DNA of 64,000 nucleotides from JBKECF01 sp047974375 (lineage in GTDB: Bacteria; Bacillota; Clostridia; Lachnospirales; CAMZNU01): NCBI GenBank assembly GCA_047974375.1, contig JBKECF010000086.1, positions 1 to 64,000 on the forward strand. Reading direction: 5' to 3'. Within the stretch, counting starts at the first letter, position 1. The number at the start of each line of letters is the position of its first letter. Positions 27,105-35,728 of this stretch are shown here, piece after piece. The position numbers and the translations under genes were made by a program. The notes beneath the pieces were generated by a model. That model was not told the DNA's origin, ran no database searches, and saw only the letters and a list, made by a program, of their open reading frames with translations.

Positions 27105-27180
27105 CAAATAAAAATGTAAGCTAAAAATATAAGCGTAAGCTCTATTATTTTATGTTTTTACTCATAAGAGTGAAATGTAA
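27105..27180 (+). repeat. Remnant of the MKLQP-type repeat between permease and binding protein
   Basis: CAAATAAAAATGTAAGC, then ATTATTTTATGTTTTTACTC with an ACTCATAAGAGT hairpin and AAATGTAACC. The TATTTTATGTTTTT + hairpin + AAATG string recurs at 5320 and 46968. No MKLQP frame is left in this copy. Confidence 0.5.
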
Positions 27181-27218
27181 CCAAATATATAATAATAAAT
27201 TTTAAAGGAGATGTTTTT

Positions 27219-28586
27219 ATGAAAAGAAATATTAGTAAAATTTTAGCTTTATCAATTGGATTTGTGGTGATCGCAACTTTACCTGCCTGTACTAAAAATG
27301 ATACAACTACAGAAATAGCTGGTAATAATGATTCACCTTCATTAGATAACTCGGGTGAGAAAATAAAATTAAAATGGTATACAGATACCGATGAAATTGC
27401 TAATGAAACTCTATACAAAACACAAGAAATTGCTGATGTATTTACGGAACAAAACCCGAATATTACCATTGATATACAACCACTAGTCGCAGCTACAAAT
27501 ACGACTAGCTATCTTCAAAAAGTTGACCTGATGTTGGCTTCAGGAGAGCAAATTGATGTTATATATTTTAGTGGAGGAAATCAAGCTAGTCAAAAAATTA
27601 AATCAAATTCTATTATTCCATTGAATGAATTAGCTGAAAATAAAGGTATAGATTTAACAACTGAATATACAAATTCATTAGATTTTAACGGCAATTATTA
27701 TACTTTAGCAAGAGAAGATTCAGTGTATATTACATTTATAAATAAAGATATGTTGGATGCAGCTGGATTACCTATTCCGCCGCTTGATTGGAACTGGGAA
27801 GATTATGCGGAATATGCAAAAATCCTTACAAAGGGCGATGGAATAGATAAAATTTATGGTTCTTATTTTCACACTTGGGATACAATGCACCAAATGGGGT
27901 ACTTTCCGGATACTTTGTTCTTTAAAGAAGATGGTAGTTCCAATTTTGACAACACGTCTTTTGGTGATTTTTTGCAAATTCGTTACGATATGGAACAAAG
28001 TGGAATTTCTACTCCTTTTGCAGAAATTAAATCGCAGGGTCTTGCCTATAGAGATATGTTTTTTAATGGTAAAGTAGCGATGATGCCTCAAGGAACATGG
28101 CTTTTAGGGGATATAAAAGACATTGAAAAATATCCTCATAAGTTTAAAACAACCTTTGCATCATTACCACGTCTAGCAGACTCTCAGACACCTAATGCAA
28201 CAATAGGTTCTGGAGGAAGTGGGTATTCAGTAGCAGCTTCTTCTGAACATCCACAAGAAGCTTTTGATTTAATTTATTTTATAACTACTTGGGGCGCTGA
28301 TTACAATAAATCACGTATTTCGGCATGGTCTAAATCTGATTCAGAAGGAATAGCAAAGGCAGTAATGGGAGATGACGAATCTCTTTATGATTATGAAGCT
28401 TTTCAAAATGTTATGGATTCTTTGAATCAAATTCAATTGTCGCAATTTCCAGAGTATAACATAGAAGTGATGCAAGTCTTTACAGAAGAATGTGAACTAG
28501 GGATGACAGGTGTTCAGACAATAGATCAAACTATAGAAAATCTTGTGAGTCGTTCTAATGAAATAATAGATTCCTATAAGAATTAA
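27219..28586 (+). CDS. CUT1 sugar-binding lipoprotein
   Basis: 455-aa extracellular solute-binding protein. Signal peptide MKRNISKILALSIGFVVIAT with a lipobox ending PAC near residue 24, an acidic linker, then a family-1 binding fold: LKWYTDTDEI, VDLMLASGEQIDVIYFSGGN and a C-terminal GMTGVQTIDQTIENL. It captures an oligosaccharide or glycoside for the permeases upstream. AAAGGAGA precedes the ATG; the DUF4838 gene follows after 34 bp. Confidence 0.9.
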   Translation: MKRNISKILALSIGFVVIATLPACTKNDTTTEIAGNNDSPSLDNSGEKIKLKWYTDTDEIANETLYKTQEIADVFTEQNPNITIDIQPLVAATNTTSYLQKVDLMLASGEQIDVIYFSGGNQASQKIKSNSIIPLNELAENKGIDLTTEYTNSLDFNGNYYTLAREDSVYITFINKDMLDAAGLPIPPLDWNWEDYAEYAKILTKGDGIDKIYGSYFHTWDTMHQMGYFPDTLFFKEDGSSNFDNTSFGDFLQIRYDMEQSGISTPFAEIKSQGLAYRDMFFNGKVAMMPQGTWLLGDIKDIEKYPHKFKTTFASLPRLADSQTPNATIGSGGSGYSVAASSEHPQEAFDLIYFITTWGADYNKSRISAWSKSDSEGIAKAVMGDDESLYDYEAFQNVMDSLNQIQLSQFPEYNIEVMQVFTEECELGMTGVQTIDQTIENLVSRSNEIIDSYKN

Positions 28587-28620
28587 TTCTATAAATAAAT
28601 ATGTTTATAAGGAGATTTAA

Positions 28621-30480
28621 ATGTTAATAAATGAGAATACAATTATTATTTTACCGAAAAAACCATCGCCTGTAGAAGAATTTTCCGCTAAAGAGTTGCA
28701 AAAGTACATAAAAAAAATTACCAATATTTCTCTACCTATAGGTACTACTATAGATAGCACTAAATCGACAAAAATAATTATAGGAAACCCAAAAAGTAAT
28801 AAAATAATGACCGAATATATTTCGGAAGAAAATTTTGTTAATGAGATACCTGGACCAGAAGGTATATTTATTAAATCTTTTAACAATTCTTTAGTGTTGG
28901 CTGGCAGCATAGGTGGCGCTTTAGAAAGAGATAGAGGAACTTTATATGCGGTATATGAGTTTTTAGAGAGATATTGCAATTGTTCTTTTGTTGCATATGG
29001 AGATGTAAATTCAAATATAGGAGAATATATACCTAAACTTAAAAATATTGAAATAGATAATATCAGCTATAAGAAGGAAAAATCTGACTTGCCATATAGA
29101 GGAACAGTAGTTCAATTTGATGCCTTTGAGGTTAATTCATTACCACATCATAAATTAACACCATTATTAATTGATTGGTTTGGCAAGAACCGAATAAATC
29201 GTGTAATGCTAATGCTAACATCATACGAGCATATTAAAAAAAGTAAATTGTATGATGAGTTTAAAAAACGTGGAATATCAATGACGGTAGGACATCATGA
29301 TTCAGGTATGTTTTTTCTACCTCCTCATGGTAATGATTTTTTTTCAAAGAAATATTATGAAACTAATCCTGAATATTATAGGAAAGAAGTTGATGGAACT
29401 CGTTTTGATCCGCCAAGTAAATGGCACGGCCAACTAATTTTTGATATGAGAAACAGTAAATGTATTGAAGAAATAGCTACTAATATTATAGATTGGATAA
29501 ATGTAAATCCTTATGTTGATATAATAAATTTTTGGCCAAATGATGATGTTTCTCCATGTTGCTCTTGCGAACTTTGTAGAAATTATAGTAAAAACGAAAA
29601 CTATGTATGGATGACAAACGAAATAGCTAAACTTATTGCGTTAATTCATCCGAATGTACAAATAGATCTTCTTGTCTATCAGGATATTTGGACCGCTCCA
29701 GAAAATATGGAACTTAGTAAAAATTTATTAATTGATATAGCGACTTGGGGGCCGAATATGATTCGTAAGTTCGGTTGCAATGATGGTAGTGGGTTAATTG
29801 GAAGTCCTACAGAAAAAAATGCATTGAAATGGGCACGCTACACCAATAATTTGGTCTATTATGATTATTACATGACTAATTTTGGCAGTAATCAAGTATA
29901 TTGTCCTATGTCAGATGAAATAGTAAAGATATATGAGCATTTTGTAGAAACAAAGTATGCTAAAGGAACTGCCACACAAATGGAACCATATAATATTTGG
30001 AATTATTTATTTAATTTTTATGTTCATGGCAGAAAAAGTTACGATATTTCCTTAACTTTTGATGCTTTGATTTCAAATTTTGTAAAAATATTTGGTAATG
30101 CTAGCAGGCATATTAAAGAATATATTGAATACATTGAAGATTTTAGTAACGGGCAAGGTGTAAATGGAAATGAATGTGCGGCTTATTTTGCCACTCATGT
30201 TGATAAAGAGAAGGTTTATGAGCTTTTTGAGAATGCATATTTATCCCTAGATGAAGGAGTTTTGAAAGATAATTTGAGACTTTTAAGAATGGCATTTCGT
30301 TATTCTGATTTACAAACTAATGATCCGGACTCTGAAGAAATTATATATATAACAAATAATTTTGGTAGTTTTTGGGGTGAACTAGGTCAAGTTGGATACG
30401 GGATATCAGCATATGCTAAGCCTAACATTACAACTTTTAAACCTGATAAATGGTATAATTTTACAGCAAACATGCATTAA
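28621..30480 (+). CDS. DUF4838-type glycoside hydrolase-like protein
   Basis: 619 aa without a signal peptide, so probably cytoplasmic. Residues about 1-135 resemble the small alpha/beta domain found in front of GH67/GH20 barrels (VEEFSAKELQKYIKKIT, GTLYAVYEFLERY). The centre (LPYRGTV, WFGKNRINRVML, VGHHDSGMFF, NFWPNDDVSPCCSCELC) has the look of the DUF4838 TIM barrel. Paired acidic residues NDD and a CxCxxC cluster are present. It is the last gene of the epimerase/CUT1 operon; an exo-glycosidase acting on an imported N-acetylhexosaminide is inferred, not shown. Confidence 0.75.
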   Translation: MLINENTIIILPKKPSPVEEFSAKELQKYIKKITNISLPIGTTIDSTKSTKIIIGNPKSNKIMTEYISEENFVNEIPGPEGIFIKSFNNSLVLAGSIGGALERDRGTLYAVYEFLERYCNCSFVAYGDVNSNIGEYIPKLKNIEIDNISYKKEKSDLPYRGTVVQFDAFEVNSLPHHKLTPLLIDWFGKNRINRVMLMLTSYEHIKKSKLYDEFKKRGISMTVGHHDSGMFFLPPHGNDFFSKKYYETNPEYYRKEVDGTRFDPPSKWHGQLIFDMRNSKCIEEIATNIIDWINVNPYVDIINFWPNDDVSPCCSCELCRNYSKNENYVWMTNEIAKLIALIHPNVQIDLLVYQDIWTAPENMELSKNLLIDIATWGPNMIRKFGCNDGSGLIGSPTEKNALKWARYTNNLVYYDYYMTNFGSNQVYCPMSDEIVKIYEHFVETKYAKGTATQMEPYNIWNYLFNFYVHGRKSYDISLTFDALISNFVKIFGNASRHIKEYIEYIEDFSNGQGVNGNECAAYFATHVDKEKVYELFENAYLSLDEGVLKDNLRLLRMAFRYSDLQTNDPDSEEIIYITNNFGSFWGELGQVGYGISAYAKPNITTFKPDKWYNFTANMH

Positions 30481-30491
30481 TAGTTAAATAA

Positions 30492-32203
30492 AAGGGGCTG
30501 TCTTGAAATAGCCTAAAAAAAAGATAAGAACCTAGAAAAAAACATTGACTAGGGACTTATCTTTTTTAGTGTAAAACATTATAATTAATGTATGAAAAAA
30601 ACAAATAATGCTTACGAGAAAGATTATAACGAATTTTTTAAATAGGGCAACAAACATTTTTTTCAAAAACAATAGAAGTGAGCATACCACAAGATGATGA
30701 TATTTTTACATTAAAAAATATACTACAGGAAGCGTTAGAAGATATGAATTACCAAATAATAAAGAGGCTAAAAGAGGGCTATATAGGTCTCGATGAAATA
30801 TATAAAGATTACAACAAATTTATAGAAGAAAAAGATTACCTACAAAAATATAAATTAGAAAAATTAATCATGTTCATATTAGATGGAATGGATAAAATCA
30901 AAGATAAAGTTGAAAAAAATAGAGTGTGAAAAAAACAAGGAGAAGATAAATTATCAAACAACACCTTAATAAAAATAGATGGAATATATGTAGATATATT
31001 AATTGAAAAGGCTAAAGAATTAAAGAAGATAATGAGCAATGAGCATATCGAAGAAGTAAGTGGCAAGAGACAAAGACGAAGTTTTATACAGAAATTATAA
31101 AGCAGATTTTTGGCATTAAGCAAAAGGTTGAATAAGTATAAATCTAATTTTGAGATAATGGGTGAAGACAGAAATAGCTTTTCAAAAACAGACACAGATG
31201 CAACATTTATGAGAACGAAAAATGACCATATGATGAACGGTCAACTAAAGGTAGGTTATAATATTCAGTATGCAGTAGAAAACTATTTTATAATACATAC
31301 ATATGTATCAAATGATCGAACGGACTACAATACACTAATAGCAATAGTCGAAAAATATAAAGAAATAGGAGCAAAACTAAAGAATGTAACGGCAGATAGC
31401 GGCTATTGTAGTGAGAAAAATTTGATATATTTAGAAGAAAATAAAATAAAATCATATATTAAACTACAAGAACACGAAAAACAGAAGACGAGGAAATGCA
31501 ATCAAGACATATCAAAGCATTACAATTTAGAAAAAATAACAACGGGGGAAGAAGTTTATTACATATGTGGGAACAATCGTGAGATAAGATATAAATATAC
31601 AGAAAAGAGAAATGCAAAAGGCTATGAACAAGAATATGATGTATATGAATATCCGAGTTGTGATGGATGCCATATAAAATAAAAATGTTTGTACAAATAT
31701 AATCCTGAAAACCATGAATATAAAAACAAAGTAATGAAAATAAATCATAAATGGGAACACTTAAAGAGAGAAAACAACGAGAGAATTCAAAGCAATGAAG
31801 GGATATTAAAAAGAGAAATAAGATCAATACAAACAGAAGGATCTTTTGGGGACATGAAAGAAAACGACAAGTTCAGAAGATTTAACTACAGAAGTTAAGA
31901 AAAAGTTAATAAAGAATTAAGTACATATGTTATCGGCAGAAATGTAAAAAAATATCATAAATTTACAACTGGCAAGATAAAGAAATACGCATAAATTTAG
32001 TCATAATACTTATAAAATTCAAGAAATCAAAAGCAGCTTGTTGTTAAAAAAATATCAATTAAATAGGCTTATTAAGTACACTCTTTTTTACATATGTTTG
32101 AAATTCCAAATATACAAAAGTGAAACATCAATTCCCATAAACTCAATATTATTAAAAATGAGCTGCCCTGAAATAGAATTGCTCTATTTCAAGACAGCCC
32201 CTT
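30492..32203 (+). mobile_element. Decayed IS1182-like insertion sequence
   Basis: Bounded by perfect 20-bp inverted repeats AAGGGGCTGTCTTGAAATAG (30492-30511 and, inverted, 32184-32203). The left end also contains a long A-rich/T-rich hairpin (about 30518-30568) that could terminate the preceding operon, and the right end carries a second imperfect inverted copy of the terminus at 32163-32176. No clear target duplication is visible. The internal transposase frame is broken in many places, so it cannot move by itself. Confidence 0.85.
30592..31994 (+). pseudogene. IS1182-family transposase, multiply interrupted
   Basis: Pieces of one transposase read in sequence on the plus strand: an N-terminal MKKTNNAYEKDYNEFF with an early TAG, SIPQDDDIFTLKNILQEALE, then the DDE core TDTDATFMRTKNDHMMNGQL and TADSGYCSEKNL, then YPSCDGCHIK followed by a stop, and the C-terminal EGSFGDMKENDKFRRFNYR. 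Several stops and an internal deletion before 31110 make it inactive. Confidence 0.85.
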
Positions 32204-32257
32204 ATAAAATCCTTTCACAAAATAAAGAGAACCCATTGTTTGTGTTTTTAGTCTATT

Positions 32258-33439
32258 TTAATATTGCTTAAGAATTACATAGGGAACAGCTTCTCCCTTT
32301 GGCGTATTATCCTCCAGTATTTTTTTTGCTTCATCTATAGAGGAAACTTGAGTGGCATTATATTTACTTTTCTCTTCTACAACTACATAGGAGTATCCGC
32401 TATCAAATTCCATGTAATACAAATTGCCAATGCCTGCGCCGTACATTAAATTTGATTCGTCTACGGTTTTAGAAAAAACTGATAAATTTGAAACAGTATT
32501 TTGCTGTACCCAATAATAGTCAATGTCTGGGAAGATTTCAGGGTTTAAATTAGGGAAAGTTTTTGCTAAAGTTTCTTTATAGTCTGCAAAGTCTTGGAAG
32601 TCTGTGGCTACTATATTGTATTCCGTGCCGTTGGTATCGTATAAGTATCCATGAAGTTTGTCGCTTAAACCTTTTTTAGAAGTTACAATTATTCCATAAT
32701 TTCCGTCACCTGCACAATATCTTGTGTCTATGCCAGCCTCAAGGCTATCTAATTCATAGGCTGCTTGATATTCCATGTCCATAAAAGCTGTTGAATCACG
32801 GCTAAAAACTTCAATTTCCCTTGGCTCGTAATTCTCCATTACAGTGTCCAGCTCCTCATAGGAAATAATCCCGCCTAAGCTGTCGTCATTACCTACTAAA
32901 TAACCATTGCCATAGTCATAGAAAAATACCCATTCTCCAGCTCGCATATCGTTCATGGAAACATTTTTTAAGCCCTTAAAATCATTTGGTACTATAAAAC
33001 GCATTAATATTTTATCTTTTTTTAATTCATCAAATTTAGGGTCTGAAAAAATTTCTTCGGGGCTTAACTCCTTCTTATTCTCTGTATAGTAGCCTATGCC
33101 CTTTTCTATATAGATTTCATCTTTTTCTTGCTTTCCAGTTGTAAAATTTTCCAATGTGCCTACGGCATTGTCTAGCATTGCCCATACTGAAGTAGAACCA
33201 TCACCTAATTGTATATTTTCTTCTTTCAATAAATTATCCATATACTCTTGCGGTTTTTCTGTAGTGCTTAAGGTTTCTTCTGCATTTGTATCTGCTTCAT
33301 TTTCTCCTTGAGTTTCTGTTGGTATAGTTGTTTCTGTATTTACTTGGGTATTGTCTGTTGGTTCACTATTGCTTCCACAGCTTGATAAAATCCCTACACA
33401 GCCTAATGCTATTATATATTTTTTTAAATTTGCTTTCAT
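32258..33439 (-). CDS. Putative lipoprotein of unknown function
   Basis: 393 aa. Lipoprotein signal MKANLKKYIIALGCVGILSS followed by Cys21, then a Thr/Glu/Asn-rich low-complexity linker (residues 22-70) and a globular extracytoplasmic domain of about 320 residues without a motif I recognise. The start codon is immediately next to the holA stop, so it is probably cotranscribed with holA. The C-terminus lies 55 bp from the right end of the dead IS element and appears intact. Confidence 0.65.
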   Translation of the reverse strand: MKANLKKYIIALGCVGILSSCGSNSEPTDNTQVNTETTIPTETQGENEADTNAEETLSTTEKPQEYMDNLLKEENIQLGDGSTSVWAMLDNAVGTLENFTTGKQEKDEIYIEKGIGYYTENKKELSPEEIFSDPKFDELKKDKILMRFIVPNDFKGLKNVSMNDMRAGEWVFFYDYGNGYLVGNDDSLGGIISYEELDTVMENYEPREIEVFSRDSTAFMDMEYQAAYELDSLEAGIDTRYCAGDGNYGIIVTSKKGLSDKLHGYLYDTNGTEYNIVATDFQDFADYKETLAKTFPNLNPEIFPDIDYYWVQQNTVSNLSVFSKTVDESNLMYGAGIGNLYYMEFDSGYSYVVVEEKSKYNATQVSSIDEAKKILEDNTPKGEAVPYVILKQY

Positions 33440-34428
33440 TATACACTCCCTATGCTTTTGCTTATTATTATTTCAATTGCTATTTCTGCTTTAATTTGAC
33501 CTGTTTTTATTTTGTAATCTAGTTCCCCTATTTCCTTGAACATATTATAAAGGAATAGTTTTTTGAAATTTTTCCCCTGAGTTATGTAAGAATCAACGAA
33601 ATATGGGCTTATTTTAGCTTTACTTGCTATTTCTCTTTTGGAGTTTCTTTTTTCGAGTAAATCCTTACAAATTAGAATTAATTTCATTTGTCTTGCTATT
33701 AAAGGTATCATTGCAATTGGGTGAACTCCTTGAAGCAATAAATTCCTGTAAATCTCCTGTGCTTTGTCACCTTCTTTATTGCCTAAGGCTAATACTAAGT
33801 CGAAGACGTTGGAGGCAATAGACTTTGTACAAACTAAATCTATATCTTCTTTTAAAATTTCCCCATTAATTTTGTAACTACTTAGTTTATTAACTTCGCC
33901 ATAAATGTTTAAAAGGGAAGTGTCTACTAATTGAAGAAAGTAGTGAAGGTTATTATTATTTATTGTATTTCCTTTTTCTTTAAAAAAACTTAAAGCGTAC
34001 TTAAGTATATCCTTTTCTTTAAGGGTTTCAAATTCGAAAACCTTTCCATTTTTTTTAAAATACTTATAAAGGGATAGTTTTTTATCAACTTTTTTTTCTA
34101 CAAAAACAATATTGCATTCTGGTAGATCGCCAAAAAGATTTTTCATTTCCTCGCTTTGTGCCTTTCTACCACTATAAAAAAAGCCAGAGTCTATAACCTT
34201 TATGTATCTCTTGGCTGTGGAAAAAGATACTGTGGAGGCGGCATTATAAATATCCATGGGGTCAACTTTTGGGTCGGAAAAAACATCGTTGTTTCCAAAA
34301 CCGTTATTGTCTATAAGTGCGCTGTCTATTTTTTCTACATATTTATTAACTAAATAGGTTTCATCGCCAAAAAGTAAATAAACATTTAAAGGCATGCCCT
34401 TTTTTATTTCGTCATCTAATTCTTTCAT
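33439..34428 (-). CDS. holA: DNA polymerase III subunit delta
   Basis: 329-aa clamp-loader subunit. N-terminal MPLNVYLLFGDETYLVNKYV is the conserved HolA entry (Y-L-x-x-G-[DE]-[ED]), followed by the AAA-like modules and the C-terminal collar region (HPIAMIPLIARQMKLILICK). Acts in the clamp-loader complex at the replication fork. It overlaps the lipoprotein gene at its stop codon. A core chromosomal gene, which anchors this part of the window as chromosome. Confidence 0.93.
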   Translation of the reverse strand: MKELDDEIKKGMPLNVYLLFGDETYLVNKYVEKIDSALIDNNGFGNNDVFSDPKVDPMDIYNAASTVSFSTAKRYIKVIDSGFFYSGRKAQSEEMKNLFGDLPECNIVFVEKKVDKKLSLYKYFKKNGKVFEFETLKEKDILKYALSFFKEKGNTINNNNLHYFLQLVDTSLLNIYGEVNKLSSYKINGEILKEDIDLVCTKSIASNVFDLVLALGNKEGDKAQEIYRNLLLQGVHPIAMIPLIARQMKLILICKDLLEKRNSKREIASKAKISPYFVDSYITQGKNFKKLFLYNMFKEIGELDYKIKTGQIKAEIAIEIIISKSIGSV

Positions 34429-34560
34429 CGTAGTACCTCATAAAAATTTGACTAGAATGTGAATATTTTAGCACTTAAGTAAAATAAAAGCAAAGTTTTA
34501 TGGACGAGTTTAATTTGATCAGTTTAAAAAACTAATGCGAAACAACATTACTAGGCTCTA

Positions 34561-34589
34561 TTGAAAAATAGTAATCACTTGTATATAAT
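34561..34589 (+). promoter_or_regulatory. Promoter of the intact Rpn-family gene
   Basis: TTGAAA, 17-bp spacer, TATAAT, close to consensus. The same TTGAAA-16/17-TATAAT arrangement precedes the two other Rpn copies at 37579 and 54507. Confidence 0.8.
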
Positions 34590-34610
34590 ATACCTATAAG
34601 GAAGGTGTTC

Positions 34611-35396
34611 ATGGATAGCATAAAAAAAGATTTAGGGAGAAGTTACAAAGATAAGTTTTTTAAGTACACGTTTTCAGATGAAAAGGCATTTAAAGAGCTT
34701 TACAAATATTTAAGCAAAAAAGAATTAGATAGTGAAATAGAGATTTACAATATAACTGACCAGATTAAAAATATATTTGAAAGAGATAGCTTTGAAAATG
34801 ATATAGCATTTAAAACGGCAGATGATAGGCTAATAATAATGGTTGAGCATCAAACCACAAAGGATAGCCGACTACCTATAAGAATGTTGTTGTATTACGC
34901 TGATGCATTAAACAAATACTTTTCAGAAAGCCAGTCAACCGTACATAATTATAAACAGTTTCCAAAGCCGGAGTTTTACATGGCATATAATGGTATACCC
35001 AAATTAAAGGATACGGAATTAAACCTAACTAATGAATTTCTTCAAGTAAAAGTAAAAGCTATAGATATAAATTATAATGCTCTGGAGGAGAGTACAAAAG
35101 ATAATAAAGAAAATTTATTAACTTTTTACTCATGCTTTATTAAGGAAACAAGAGAAAAAAGCAACTTAAATGAAGTAATAGAAGGTTGTAGAAAAGAAGG
35201 GTTTGATTTTGACTTTTTAAGTAAAGGAGAGTGGAAAAATATGGCAAGTTTAGCATATGATTATGAAACATTAAGAAAAATTGAAATACAAGAGGCTGTG
35301 GAAGAGGCTGTGGAAGAGGCTGTAGAAGAAAAAAACAAAGAAATAGAATTTCTAAAAAAGGAATTAGCTAAGGCTAAAGCAATAAAAAAGTTTTAA
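34611..35396 (+). CDS. Rpn-family recombination-promoting nuclease/putative transposase
   Basis: 261 aa of the PD-(D/E)XK Rpn/PDDEXK_2 type: an N-terminal YKDKFFKYTFSDEKAFKELY, the core DIAFKTADDRLIIMVEHQTT, PIRMLLYYADALNKYF and YNGIPKLKD. Catalytic-type acidic residues lie in the DRLIIMVEHQ strand. The start is the ATG at 34611 after AAGGAAGG. Near the C-terminus AVEEAVEEAVEE comes from a 12-bp tandem repeat (about 35290-35330), a slippage-prone tract in front of a charged coiled-coil tail. It is the only undamaged member of three copies here. Confidence 0.88.
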   Translation: MDSIKKDLGRSYKDKFFKYTFSDEKAFKELYKYLSKKELDSEIEIYNITDQIKNIFERDSFENDIAFKTADDRLIIMVEHQTTKDSRLPIRMLLYYADALNKYFSESQSTVHNYKQFPKPEFYMAYNGIPKLKDTELNLTNEFLQVKVKAIDINYNALEESTKDNKENLLTFYSCFIKETREKSNLNEVIEGCRKEGFDFDFLSKGEWKNMASLAYDYETLRKIEIQEAVEEAVEEAVEEKNKEIEFLKKELAKAKAIKKF

Positions 35397-35420
35397 GAGT
35401 GCAGAGCGACGGTTTTATAA

Positions 35421-35459
35421 AAAAGGACTAGGTAGAATAATTTTCTCTCTAGTTCTTTT
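35421..35459 (+). terminator. Terminator of the Rpn-family gene
   Basis: AAAAGGACTAG pairs with CTAGTTCTTTT (one G-U pair) and is followed by a T run. It lies 25 bp after the Rpn stop codon. Confidence 0.8.
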
Positions 35460-35639
35460 TTTGAGGCAATATTTAATAATATTAGAAATTCTTAAGGCTC
35501 TTTGCAGTTTTACTTATACTAGCTATAGTTTTTTTTGATACACTAAATATTTTATATATTATATAATGGTTTTATATTGGCTTGTAAGTTATATTAGAAC
35601 CGTGGTGATCAGCGGATACATAAGCGGTTTTACTAGAAG

Positions 35640-35695
35640 TAAAATTTAGACAGTGATGGTACAAGCCCTTGCTGATGGATAGGTCAATTGACTTG
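35640..35695 (+). repeat. Diverged terminal part of the large hairpin repeat
   Basis: GTACAAGCCCTTGCTGATGG followed by ATAGGTCAATTGACTT corresponds to the end of the 39803 copy (ACAAGCCCCCACTGACGGAT, AGATCTATTGACTT). It lies immediately upstream of the nhaC gene and runs up to its ribosome binding site. The rest of the 330-bp gap (35460-35640) has AT-rich promoter-like sequence only. Confidence 0.6.
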
Positions 35696-35728
35696 CTATT
35701 TATTACTAAAGAGAAAAGGAAGGTAGAA

